A stretch of 8,527 nt of DNA from Candidatus Peregrinibacteria bacterium (GCA_014728955.1 WJKT01000029.1:1-8527); one strand, 5' to 3'; counted from the first letter of the stretch, positions 1 to 6,810 are shown. A program made the numbers and translations. Notes: a model not told the origin generated them from the sequence alone.

Positions 1-136
1 CATCTAAGGTAGCGGATTCAGTAAAATTATCTCTTAGAATAGATGCAATCAACTCCTCTGCTTGAGCTTTTGGTATTCTATCAAGCAATTCCGGCTCGAT
101 TTCGGAAGCATAACGTTGTATATCGTCAGGTTTCAT
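1..136 (-). CDS. Hypothetical protein, N-terminal 45 residues only (3' end beyond window)
   Basis: An open frame starts at the ATG at 134-136 and runs off the left edge with no stop. The start codon shares four bases (ATGA) with the stop codon of the 800-aa gene upstream, the usual arrangement for translational coupling, and this decides the start because there is no Shine-Dalgarno sequence. The visible part is acidic and helical-looking (begins MKPDDIQRYASEIEPELLDR) and has no signal peptide. The pattern 'LLDRIPKAQAEELI' faintly recalls the segment before the first conserved block of DUF2335-type predicted membrane proteins, but too little is visible to claim that. It is probably a partner of the Csx3-NTPase fusion protein, because both would come from one mRNA. 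If it proves to be a membrane protein, it could be the effector of the module; that is inference. Confidence 0.7.
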   Translation of the reverse strand, partial: MKPDDIQRYASEIEPELLDRIPKAQAEELIASILRDNFTESATLD

Positions 137-2535
137 TCTGATTTTTTAATAAGATGTTTTTTGGCAATCTCGATAACGCTCTCTGTATCAAGTTGTGAAG
201 CTATTCCCTGAGGAGATCCTCCTACCGTTGGACTTCCGCCCCATTTGGCCCCTTCCGTTACGGCGGGGTCAATTGCATTCAATTCTTTATAAATGGCTAA
301 TAGATCGACATGGCCTATTTCATATTGAGCAAGAGTGATTTTGGTATGTTTTTCGCCGCCTTGCATCGAAAATTGTGAGTTAACTGCAATAACAACTGGA
401 GCTTGGGTATATCCAAGGCCGATGCCAGAACGATGAGTAGAATTCACTACAGCAATTGAACCATCAGCAATCGTTTTTATTTCAATATCGTCATTTTTTA
501 TAGCTTCAATCATTTCTATTCGTTCTGCTTCAACTCTGTCACGATATTCAGAGGGCTCTTCTCCCGTTAGCAACCATTGTTCCATTAGACCTACTCGTTT
601 ATTGATAGGTTTTCTGTGGTCTTTGATAGCAGCTGCAATTGCTGCCAGCGCTTTTGTGTCGCTGGCAGAAGCTATGGCAGCAGGCCAAGGATTTTCTTTA
701 GTGGGTATGGACTGTTTGCCTGGCCAAGCCCCTTTTGTAAATTTATCACTTTCGGCAATTTTTTGAATGCGCCCTAGTACAGTGGTATCAATTCTTTCCC
801 CCTTCGCCCGTAAATTCAATACCGCCATTGAACCGATGGAATCTAAATCAGGACGAACAGTCGCCATTGTTATTTCTCCTGCGGGCAAAGTATAATCAAC
901 GGCTGCTTCAATAGCAGCTTTTTCAATATTTCCCTCTGTATGCTGTGGATCAATGTTGCCCAATGAACAACGTTCTGCCAGTTCGGGAACGGTTACCTCT
1001 ATCCCCAAAACAGGTTTTGAGAGTACGGTATCATTATGTTGTTTTGCTTGGGGAAAACGTGCCCCCGGTCTCGGATCCAAAAGTTCAAAATGATATTTTC
1101 TTAAAATTTCAATAGATTCAGCAGCTTGACCAATAGTAGGGCATTCAATATATTCTCCCACTCGATGTTCAGAAGATTTGCTGGCGACAACCATTGCCGG
1201 CCATTTCATGCTACTGTCTTCTTTTTGTTGTGGCGCAAATAATCCGACCCATTGTGCATGACTTTGATAGGTTCTGGCCATAGAACCAAAAATAAGATAA
1301 GCCATTTTTCCGGAAATAATCACGCCTTTATTCGGATTTACTTGAGGAATCTTTAAATCTTTTAAAAAATCTGCGAAATTATCCATTTTCCATTGAACAT
1401 CCTTTTTCCATCCGACTTCCACCAATGTGTAATCTTCCCTTTCTTCAACTTTCCAGTCCAGAGTATCACTTGGGGTATCACTTAACTCCAAAGTTTCCAC
1501 TTTCCCTTTTCCCTCGCTATAATTAGTTTCATCCGTGTACCAAATTTCCTTGTTTGGTAATACGCTGGTGGTTGCAGCATAGAGTGTTGCCGGGTGTCCT
1601 CCATCGAGCCACATGGGTGACTGTGGATCTAATTTTCTTAATCGTTCTGCCGCTTCTCCAATATTTTCTCCCGTCCACCACGGTAATTCTATGGTAAGGT
1701 CATATCCTTTATCAGGTCTTTTTATCTCTCTTCCTTTTGAAGGAACATTCATTTCATCTGCTAAATTGTCAAGACTGATGAAACGCATACCATCAGCTTC
1801 AGACATAACTTCTTGCTCACTTGTTTCTTGTGTATCTTCTAAAATTTGCGAGGCTAAAAAGGCCAATGTATCAGATTTTATTTCTTCGCCTCTTTCTAAT
1901 CCTACTATTTGACCACGAATCACACTATGTTCATCGGTTGTTATGGATTCCTCACCGGTTAAAGAAGAATCAATAGAAGCCAAAAGCACAACTCCATGCT
2001 CTTTGCAAAAATCCTCCCATTCTTGTTTTTCTTCTGGTTTATCAGAACGACATAGCACCACAGCATGTGTGGCTTGTTCAAAAATAGCCGCATTTTCAGG
2101 AGATCGAATTCCTCCCACATCCACCAAGACTCTCTTTTGAGAAATACGACCCAATCCCTTTAATACAAAATCAATAAATTCCGGTGTAAATCCTCCCTTT
2201 CTACGAATATTTTGTGCTACATCAGCGTCTGCTAATTGGGAAAAAGTACCTTCTCCATCCGGACAAGCCCTAAATAATCGAGTATCTCTACGAGGTAAAT
2301 ATTGTTTTAAGGCAGTGAAAAAAACGGATTTTCCGCTATGGGGTGGTCCGCAAACTATGATAATAGCCTGTTTTTTCTCGACCGATTCGCTTGCTTCGGT
2401 TAACCTACATTTTGTTTGTCTTCTGGTTATACAGACCTCTGCATCACTACCTTTTGTTAAGTCTTTTTCAGGAGTTTCTTCGGGCGCTGAAGGTTCTGTT
2501 AGTGGACCTTTTCTGTTAATATTATCTGCACTCAT
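133..2535 (-). CDS. Csx3-type multidomain protein: P-loop NTPase, HTH-like motif, tandem Csx3-like units, DHH-like C-terminal region
   Basis: 800 aa, soluble, no signal peptide. Residues 1-55 are a charged linker. Residues 57-235 are a P-loop NTPase: Walker A GPPHSGKS (63-70), a conserved RACPDGEG block (89-96), Walker B-like RVLVDVGG (135-142) followed by RSPEN. This block is typical of the ATPase fused to Csx3 in CRISPR-associated Csx3-AAA proteins. Residues 252-265 look like a short HTH. Residues 277-352 are a degenerate Csx3-like unit (LDGGHPATLYAA, 310-321). Residues 359-465 are a recognisable Csx3 domain (KVEEREDYTLVEV, then KGVIISGK, 403-410). The rest (about 505-800) holds GNIDPQH (526-532), RPDLDSIGS (561-569) and a Gly-rich GGSPTVGGSPQG (766-777); the last two resemble the first motif of DHH phosphoesterases and the end of a DHHA1 domain. 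Csx3 is known as a cA4 ring nuclease; here the usual Asp after the conserved His is absent (H426, then FAP). Overlaps the next gene by ATGA. The Csx3 and NTPase calls are strong; the DHH call is tentative. Confidence 0.87.
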   Translation of the reverse strand: MSADNINRKGPLTEPSAPEETPEKDLTKGSDAEVCITRRQTKCRLTEASESVEKKQAIIIVCGPPHSGKSVFFTALKQYLPRRDTRLFRACPDGEGTFSQLADADVAQNIRRKGGFTPEFIDFVLKGLGRISQKRVLVDVGGIRSPENAAIFEQATHAVVLCRSDKPEEKQEWEDFCKEHGVVLLASIDSSLTGEESITTDEHSVIRGQIVGLERGEEIKSDTLAFLASQILEDTQETSEQEVMSEADGMRFISLDNLADEMNVPSKGREIKRPDKGYDLTIELPWWTGENIGEAAERLRKLDPQSPMWLDGGHPATLYAATTSVLPNKEIWYTDETNYSEGKGKVETLELSDTPSDTLDWKVEEREDYTLVEVGWKKDVQWKMDNFADFLKDLKIPQVNPNKGVIISGKMAYLIFGSMARTYQSHAQWVGLFAPQQKEDSSMKWPAMVVASKSSEHRVGEYIECPTIGQAAESIEILRKYHFELLDPRPGARFPQAKQHNDTVLSKPVLGIEVTVPELAERCSLGNIDPQHTEGNIEKAAIEAAVDYTLPAGEITMATVRPDLDSIGSMAVLNLRAKGERIDTTVLGRIQKIAESDKFTKGAWPGKQSIPTKENPWPAAIASASDTKALAAIAAAIKDHRKPINKRVGLMEQWLLTGEEPSEYRDRVEAERIEMIEAIKNDDIEIKTIADGSIAVVNSTHRSGIGLGYTQAPVVIAVNSQFSMQGGEKHTKITLAQYEIGHVDLLAIYKELNAIDPAVTEGAKWGGSPTVGGSPQGIASQLDTESVIEIAKKHLIKKSE

Positions 2536-2564
2536 AAGGTGAAATTTTAAATGTATACGCTTTT

Positions 2565-2593
2565 ATTATAACAAAAGCTTGACAAATTGTAAA
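2565..2593 (-). promoter_or_regulatory. Sigma70-type promoter of the 800-aa Csx3-NTPase gene
   Basis: Reading leftward, TTTACA (2588-2593) and a perfect TATAAT (2565-2570) are separated by 17 bp. The predicted transcription start is near 2558, giving a leader of about 22 nt before the ATG at 2535. The leader has no Shine-Dalgarno sequence. The -35 region overlaps the -35 region of the opposite promoter. Confidence 0.7.
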
Positions 2594-2607
2594 TATGTAG
2601 GTATGGT
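2579..2607 (+). promoter_or_regulatory. Sigma70-type promoter of the 247-aa Csx3-domain gene
   Basis: A consensus TTGACA (2579-2584), a 17-bp spacer and TATGGT (2602-2607) lie upstream of the rightward gene. The expected transcription start is near 2614, about 34 nt before the ATG. The leader has no Shine-Dalgarno sequence. It overlaps the leftward promoter by 15 bp, so the two polymerases should compete, or one regulator could control both. Confidence 0.65.
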
Positions 2608-2647
2608 TTAATAAGTAGAAATATTTAGTTTTTAACCTATACATAAA

Positions 2648-3391
2648 ATGGCTGAATTTCCAAAAGGTCCTGATCAACCTACAACTGATCAATCTGATAT
2701 AAAAACAGAAGCAACGGTTACTGGGGATCCTTCAGTAAGCGCTCGCATTACTGATCTTTTAAAAGAAGATCCGCATGTTATAAAAATTGCTGATATTGCT
2801 ACGCAATTAGGATTAGAACCGGTAGAAAAAACACTTCCAAACGGCCGTGTTGTAAAACAAATTCAATGGAGTCCGGATCATTTACCTCAGGTATTTGATT
2901 TGGTTAACCAAGCTAGAGAAAAATCTGGACTTGGGAAAAATGACAGTGTGACAATTGATGGTATGTGTCCGACTTGGCTTTTGCCAACTATTTCTCATGC
3001 ATGGCATCCGACTTCGACAGCTGTTAAATATCCCCAGGGCGGCCCTGATGCAAAATTACCTCTATCTGGTGTTCTAATGGAAGGAGAAGGAAGTGCTGAA
3101 AATGTAGACTTTAAGGTTGAGGAAAAAGATGATTATACTGTAGTTGAATTCTCTCTTACTGCCCCACAAATTGATATTCAAAGAACACTTCAAACCTTGG
3201 TGGCTCCAGCTGTACAAGAAGGGAAGGCAGTTCATATCACAGGACGCGGTCCTATTGCGATTGCTGCCAGTTTGGCAGAAGCTTATGCACATAAGATTCC
3301 TTATGTAGCTAACTTTCAACCAGGAGTCGGGTTTGTTGTAAGCATCTCGCATGACGACAAACATCCGATTGGAACAGTTTTACCACAATAA
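2648..3391 (+). CDS. Tandem Csx3-domain protein with HTH-like N-terminal segment
   Basis: 247 aa, soluble. After a polar 30-residue leader, residues 45-59 (VIKIADIATQLGLEP) look like a helix-turn-helix and match a segment of the 800-aa protein encoded divergently. Residues about 67-145 form a degenerate Csx3-like unit (VTIDGMCPTWLLPTISHAWH, 101-120). Residues 153-247 form a recognisable Csx3 domain: FKVEEKDDYTVVEF (155-168), then the glycine turn HITGRGPIAIAASLA (196-210), H215 and a C-terminal FVVSISHDDKHPIG. It is longer than a stand-alone Csx3 (about 100-110 aa) because of the duplicated unit. Known Csx3 proteins cleave cyclic tetra-adenylate; the Asp normally found nine residues after the conserved His is Gln here (Q224), so activity is doubtful. 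It may be a ligand-binding regulator of the divergent promoter region, which is inference. A strong hairpin terminator follows the gene. Confidence 0.85.
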   Translation: MAEFPKGPDQPTTDQSDIKTEATVTGDPSVSARITDLLKEDPHVIKIADIATQLGLEPVEKTLPNGRVVKQIQWSPDHLPQVFDLVNQAREKSGLGKNDSVTIDGMCPTWLLPTISHAWHPTSTAVKYPQGGPDAKLPLSGVLMEGEGSAENVDFKVEEKDDYTVVEFSLTAPQIDIQRTLQTLVAPAVQEGKAVHITGRGPIAIAASLAEAYAHKIPYVANFQPGVGFVVSISHDDKHPIGTVLPQ

Positions 3392-3412
3392 AAAATAGCC
3401 TCAAAATATTTC

Positions 3413-3443
3413 AAAAAGTCTGGCTTTTAAGGTCAGATTTTTT
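3413..3443 (+). terminator. Rho-independent terminator of the 247-aa Csx3-domain gene
   Basis: The 12-base arms 3413-3424 and 3432-3443 pair (AAAAAG-TCTGGC with GTCAGA-TTTTTT, two G-U pairs) around a 7-base loop, and the right arm ends in a run of six T. It lies 21 bp past the stop codon. The A-run on the left arm means it could also stop leftward transcripts. Confidence 0.8.
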
Positions 3444-3467
3444 GTTTTGATAGTTTCAAGCGAGCGA

Positions 3468-3514
3468 GCGCAGAAAGAACGCACTATTGCAGCTTCGCTC
3501 CATACCGTAGACCT
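3468..3514. other. GC-rich imperfect inverted repeat between the Csx3-domain gene and the tRNA
   Basis: A short GC-rich patch in AT-rich surroundings holds AGCG repeats (agcgagcgagcgcag) whose complement recurs about 25 bases later around gcagcttcgctc, so AGCGA-GC can pair with GC-TCGCT with one bulged base. No open frame or T-run supports a gene or terminator. Its role is unknown; it may be a remnant or a weak stem-loop. Confidence 0.3.
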
Positions 3515-3524
3515 CCCCAAAACG

Positions 3525-3555
3525 AAAAATGCCAGGCGCAAGACTTGTCATTTTT
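3525..3555 (-). terminator. Hairpin terminator downstream of tRNA-Gly
   Basis: Arms 3525-3536 (AAAAATGCCAGG) and 3544-3555 (CTTGTCATTTTT) pair over 12 positions with one mismatch and one G-U, around a 7-base loop. Read leftward it starts three bases past the tRNA CCA end and finishes in a T-run, as expected for tRNA transcription termination. Its A/T arms make it symmetrical, so it could act in both directions. Confidence 0.65.
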
Positions 3556-3558
3556 GTT

Positions 3559-3634
3559 TGGAGCGGGTAACGGGACTCGAACCCGTCTCTTCGGCTTGGA
3601 AGGCCGACATAATAGCCAACTATACTATACCCGC
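3559..3634 (-). tRNA. tRNA-Gly (anticodon UCC), CCA encoded
   Basis: The full cloverleaf is visible on the minus strand. The acceptor stem pairs GCGGGTA (3628-3634) with TACCCGC (3563-3569), followed by discriminator T and an encoded CCA (3559-3561). The anticodon stem TCGGC/GCCGA encloses the loop CTTCCAA with anticodon TCC, which decodes GGA and wobble codons of glycine. The T arm is ACGGG-TTCGAGT-CCCGT. The D arm GTATAGTTGGCTATTAT closely resembles that of E. coli glyT, including a non-paired base at the stem end. It has its own promoter upstream and a hairpin terminator just downstream, so it is a single-gene transcript. Two short open frames that cross it are artefacts of reading tRNA as protein. 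Confidence 0.96.
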
Positions 3635-3667
3635 ATTTTTCTCATCCGAACTGGAAATGCAAAAAGT

Positions 3668-3695
3668 ATTATAGCCAATCCCCATAAAAATTCAA
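3668..3695 (-). promoter_or_regulatory. Promoter of tRNA-Gly
   Basis: Leftward TTGAAT (3690-3695), a 16-bp spacer and a perfect TATAAT (3668-3673) place the transcription start near 3661, about 26 nt before the tRNA 5' end. The -35 box lies in the loop region of an A/T-rich inverted repeat at the end of the upstream gene. Confidence 0.65.
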
Positions 3696-3706
3696 CTATT
3701 TTTATG
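3683..3706. repeat. Perfect 9-bp A/T-rich inverted repeat at the end of the nuclease gene
   Basis: CATAAAAAT (3683-3691) and ATTTTTATG (3698-3706) are exact reverse complements around a 6-base spacer. The repeat covers the stop codon of the beta-CASP nuclease gene and the -35 box of the tRNA promoter. No T-run follows the stem on the leftward strand, so it is at most a weak terminator; it could be an operator or mRNA 3'-end stabiliser. Confidence 0.45.
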
Positions 3707-5102
3707 TTAAATCAAACGTGTCCCCGGGCGCCGGCATCTCGACATCCTTATACCCACTTTCGAGAAGCACATCTTTAAATTTAAATCCCTGATCTTTTTC
3801 ACCGTGAACAAGAAATATTTTTTTAATACCTTTAACGCGTGATACATAATCAAGCAAATCGCTTCTATCTGCATGCGCCGAAAAGGCATCTATTGTATAT
3901 ACATCAGCACGCACATTATACGAATCCCCAAAAATATTCACTACTTTCTGTCCTTCTTGCAATTTTCTGCCAAGCGTGTGCGATGCTTGATAACCGACTA
4001 TAAGAACCGTGCTTTTATGATCTTCCACATTATTTTTCAAATGATGCAAAATGCGACCAAACTCACACATGCCCGAAGCCGAAATAATAATACATGGACC
4101 GTGATAATGATTAAGTTTCTTCGATTCTTCAACATCACTAATATATTTTAATCGTCCAAAACCAAATGGATTCAAACGATTATCAATAAATTCCTTATAA
4201 GTTTCTTTATCAAAACACTCAGGATGTGCGGAAAATACTTCAGTAATGTTTCCAGATAACGGGCTGTCAACAAAAATTGGGAATTCCGGTATATCGCCGT
4301 TTTTAACAGCAACATTCAATCTATATACAACCTCTTGCGTTCTACCCACAGAAAATGCTGGAATAATAAGCTTACCACCTTTTTTATACGTATCGTTAAC
4401 AATTTTAATCAGCTGCTCGTCAGCGTCCGTTACAGATTCATGCAGACGATCTCCATAGGTACATTCCGTGAGATAATAATCGCATTTCGGCAATACCTGC
4501 GGATCTCGCAACAATGGTATGTTTTTTCGTCCCAAATCACCCGTAAACCCAATATTGGTTCGTTTATCTTTATCTTTTTCATAAACGATCAAATGAACAA
4601 CCGCCGATCCCAGGATGTGCCCGGCATCGTAAAAACATGCCGCAACACCATCTTCAACAACAAATGTGCGCTCATATCCAATACCGTAAAACTGATTTAA
4701 TGCTGCCTGGGCATCTTCTGTATTATAGAGCGGTTCTACAAGGGGCTCCCCTTTTTTTGCTTTTTTCTTGTTCATATATTCTGCATCGCGCTCCTGAATA
4801 TAAGCACTATCCAAAAGCATGTAATGACACAAATCGCGCGTTGCATGAGTACAGAAAATAGGCCCCTGAAAGCCTTGTTTAACCAATAACGGCAACAAAC
4901 CGCTATGATCAATATGTGCATGAGAAAGAATCACGGCATCGATATCTTTGGGGTCAAAACCAAATTCACGATTTTTTTTAGCCGATTCTTCTCGACGTCC
5001 CTGGAACATACCGCAATCCAAAAGAATCTTCTTACCATTTACCTTGATAAGATGTTTCGATCCGGTTACCTCTTGGGCGGCACCAACGAATTCGAGTTTC
5101 AT
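3702..5102 (-). CDS. MBL-fold beta-CASP RNA-processing nuclease (YSH1/CPSF-like)
   Basis: 466 aa, cytoplasmic, the usual length for bacterial proteins of the YSH1/COG1236 group. The metallo-beta-lactamase half has the zinc motif HAHIDH (61-66), DAGHILGS (159-166, H162) and TGDLG (187-191, D189). The beta-CASP half follows with ECTYGDR (213-219), PAFSVGRTQE (248-257), SASGMCEFGRILHHL (341-355), then the C-terminal zinc ligands in DAFSAHAD (405-412, H410) and LVHGE (431-435, H433). All catalytic metal ligands are present, so it should be an active zinc-dependent RNA endo- or exonuclease, acting in RNA maturation or decay; the exact substrate cannot be read from sequence. The ATG at 5100-5102 is preceded by a good promoter but no Shine-Dalgarno. 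It is transcribed separately from the capA-like gene upstream, although the -35 box overlaps that gene's stop codon. Confidence 0.94.
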   Translation of the reverse strand: MKLEFVGAAQEVTGSKHLIKVNGKKILLDCGMFQGRREESAKKNREFGFDPKDIDAVILSHAHIDHSGLLPLLVKQGFQGPIFCTHATRDLCHYMLLDSAYIQERDAEYMNKKKAKKGEPLVEPLYNTEDAQAALNQFYGIGYERTFVVEDGVAACFYDAGHILGSAVVHLIVYEKDKDKRTNIGFTGDLGRKNIPLLRDPQVLPKCDYYLTECTYGDRLHESVTDADEQLIKIVNDTYKKGGKLIIPAFSVGRTQEVVYRLNVAVKNGDIPEFPIFVDSPLSGNITEVFSAHPECFDKETYKEFIDNRLNPFGFGRLKYISDVEESKKLNHYHGPCIIISASGMCEFGRILHHLKNNVEDHKSTVLIVGYQASHTLGRKLQEGQKVVNIFGDSYNVRADVYTIDAFSAHADRSDLLDYVSRVKGIKKIFLVHGEKDQGFKFKDVLLESGYKDVEMPAPGDTFDLT

Positions 5103-5129
5103 AATGTATATTAGTTTATATTTCTTTTA

Positions 5130-5158
5130 ATTTTAGCATATTTTAGTGGTTTTTTCAA
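5130..5158 (-). promoter_or_regulatory. Promoter of the beta-CASP nuclease gene
   Basis: Leftward TTGAAA (5153-5158), a 17-bp spacer and TAAAAT (5130-5135) with an extended -10 TGC just before it. The start of transcription should be near 5123, giving a leader of about 20 nt. The -35 box overlaps the stop codon of the CapA-like gene at 5155-5157. Confidence 0.65.
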
Positions 5159-6810
5159 TTTTGGGGAACCGTAATAACCCCTTTCCTTATATCGCTAACA
5201 TCTTCCTTTTTATAGTCACCCCAGCGTATAAATTTCTCGAGAAATTGTGTTTTAGCTTGGGCTTTCATTAATTCGGGCTGACTTGCGTCAATACTGTACG
5301 GCAGTAAGTAAAATTGTATCTCCTCTTCCTTCAGTATCATGGCAACCCCCAATCCTTCCTGAGTATCCTGCGAAAAATATTGATCAAAAATAAAATTACC
5401 CAATGAATAAAAAATAGGTTTTCCGTCATATATTTCCATTGTTTGTACAACGTGCGGATGATGACCCAAGACAACATCGGCACCGGCATCTATAAAGGTG
5501 TGCCCGAGCATTTGTTTTCGCTCGGTTGGCTGATGAACATATTCGCGCCCCCAATGGACCGACACAATAATGTAGTCGGTAATAGACTGCAATTCTTCTA
5601 TCATCGCTTCAGCGTGCACGGGATCAATACGGAAAATGGTATCGTCAAATCCCACAAAAGCTATTGTTTTATCCCCAATCTGCCCTATATATACATTTTC
5701 TTCAGCGCTGTTTTTAGGATGACCGAAATAGTGTATACCGGCTTCATCAAGGAATTTCATCGTATCATCACGACCGGCCCATCCTTGATCCAACGAATGA
5801 TTATTGGCAATACTGACAATAGTTATTCCCGCGTTTTTAACAGGCCAAACAACGTCCGGCTTAAAATTAAATGAAATGGATTTTTGCGTTGGCACTTCAA
5901 TTTCTTTTATCGGCCCTTCAAAATTGGTAAAAACAAAGTCTATTCCATCAAGATCACTTTGTATTTTTTCAAAAGGATAAGCATGTCCGTGTGTGTCCAT
6001 AAGCGATCTCACATGACGATCCAACATCATATCACCAAACGCCAATAATGTTATAGGTGTTTCGTGAGCAACACGATTACCCTTATTAAAAAGCGTATAT
6101 GACACATCCCCTTGTGTCGCATCAAGATTCATGAAATGCATTGTGTATAAAAAAGCCTTTAACACGCCAGTATTGTTAAGCGCAAGCGTATCAACCAATG
6201 TAATATCCTGGTTGTACAAAGTTCTTTTGAATGTTGTATCGCGCAAAACATTAATCGCTTCATGATCCGACTGAACATGTGATACTCCCGTAATAATCGC
6301 TATGGACTCTCGCTTATTGCCGGCAAAAGTCGCTAAGCGTCTGGAAAGTCTGTACGGATCCGCTTTTTCAAAATCATGCTGAACAATAAGAGGGATCAGC
6401 CGTGCCGAAGGATACGTGTTGCGAATTTCACGCACCATTGAGGACACCTTGCTATCTTCAATAAATGCTTGCTCATATACACCTACATACTCCTGATTCA
6501 AAAGATCAACGATTGCTTTACGATACATGTGTCGTTCATCAATAAACGATGTATGATCCGGATCAATCGTTATAATCCCCGGCGCATCATACATTTTGTC
6601 GGTTCCGATAAGCATCACGATTGTTGATGGTACCGAAAGAGCCTGTTTGGGGAAACCGCTTTCCATATCATATACCAATCCGGAAACACTGTGTGCAGCA
6701 CCGAACCCTTCATATGAAACCATCGAAGCATGTGTTAACGATGCTCCTTCCTCATTCATATACGAACCGAAAAGGAGCAATGTTACGGTTAATAACATGC
6801 CAATACCCAC
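5155..6810 (-). CDS. Membrane-anchored Memo-like / CapA-family (PGA_cap) fusion protein
   Basis: 551 aa. Residues 4-18 (GMLLTVTLLLFGSYM) are a membrane anchor or signal peptide. Residues about 30-245 resemble the Memo/AmmeMemoRadiSam protein B fold: TIDPDHTSF (81-89), EDSKVSSMVREI then ARLIPLIV (118-143), and ITGVSHV (173-179), where the family usually has a D-F-S-H-Y motif. Residues 253-495 are a CapA domain of the calcineurin-like phosphoesterase superfamily: LLAFGDMMLDR (255-265), TNFEGP (295-300), ANNHSLD (335-341), VHWGREY (418-424), GHHPHVV (449-455), YSLGNFIFD (468-476). CapA proteins are linked to poly-gamma-glutamate capsule synthesis, but many are of unknown function; no capB or capC is nearby. 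The start at 6810 is GTG. An ATG lies four codons in, and the frame stays open upstream to an ATT overlapping the previous stop; that extension would add the lysines expected before a membrane segment, so the start is uncertain. It follows the SLH gene by 28 bp, probably in one operon. Confidence 0.88.
   Translation of the reverse strand: MGIGMLLTVTLLLFGSYMNEEGASLTHASMVSYEGFGAAHSVSGLVYDMESGFPKQALSVPSTIVMLIGTDKMYDAPGIITIDPDHTSFIDERHMYRKAIVDLLNQEYVGVYEQAFIEDSKVSSMVREIRNTYPSARLIPLIVQHDFEKADPYRLSRRLATFAGNKRESIAIITGVSHVQSDHEAINVLRDTTFKRTLYNQDITLVDTLALNNTGVLKAFLYTMHFMNLDATQGDVSYTLFNKGNRVAHETPITLLAFGDMMLDRHVRSLMDTHGHAYPFEKIQSDLDGIDFVFTNFEGPIKEIEVPTQKSISFNFKPDVVWPVKNAGITIVSIANNHSLDQGWAGRDDTMKFLDEAGIHYFGHPKNSAEENVYIGQIGDKTIAFVGFDDTIFRIDPVHAEAMIEELQSITDYIIVSVHWGREYVHQPTERKQMLGHTFIDAGADVVLGHHPHVVQTMEIYDGKPIFYSLGNFIFDQYFSQDTQEGLGVAMILKEEEIQFYLLPYSIDASQPELMKAQAKTQFLEKFIRWGDYKKEDVSDIRKGVITVPQN

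Noticed and set aside
1613..2542. Rightward frames opposite the NTPase part of the 800-aa gene
   Set aside because: Shadow frames; the sense frame carries Walker motifs and Csx3 motifs.
3074..3364. Leftward 96-codon frame opposite the 247-aa gene
   Set aside because: It is antisense to a Csx3 domain with clear motifs; no promoter or recognisable protein.
3447..3778. Two short rightward open frames with peptides such as GNGTRTR and RVTGLEPVSSAWKADI
   Set aside because: They are translations of the tRNA-Gly antisense strand, a well-known annotation artefact.
3873..5130. Several rightward open frames of 60-121 codons opposite the nuclease gene
   Set aside because: They lie antisense within a gene with complete catalytic motifs, have unlikely compositions and no promoters.
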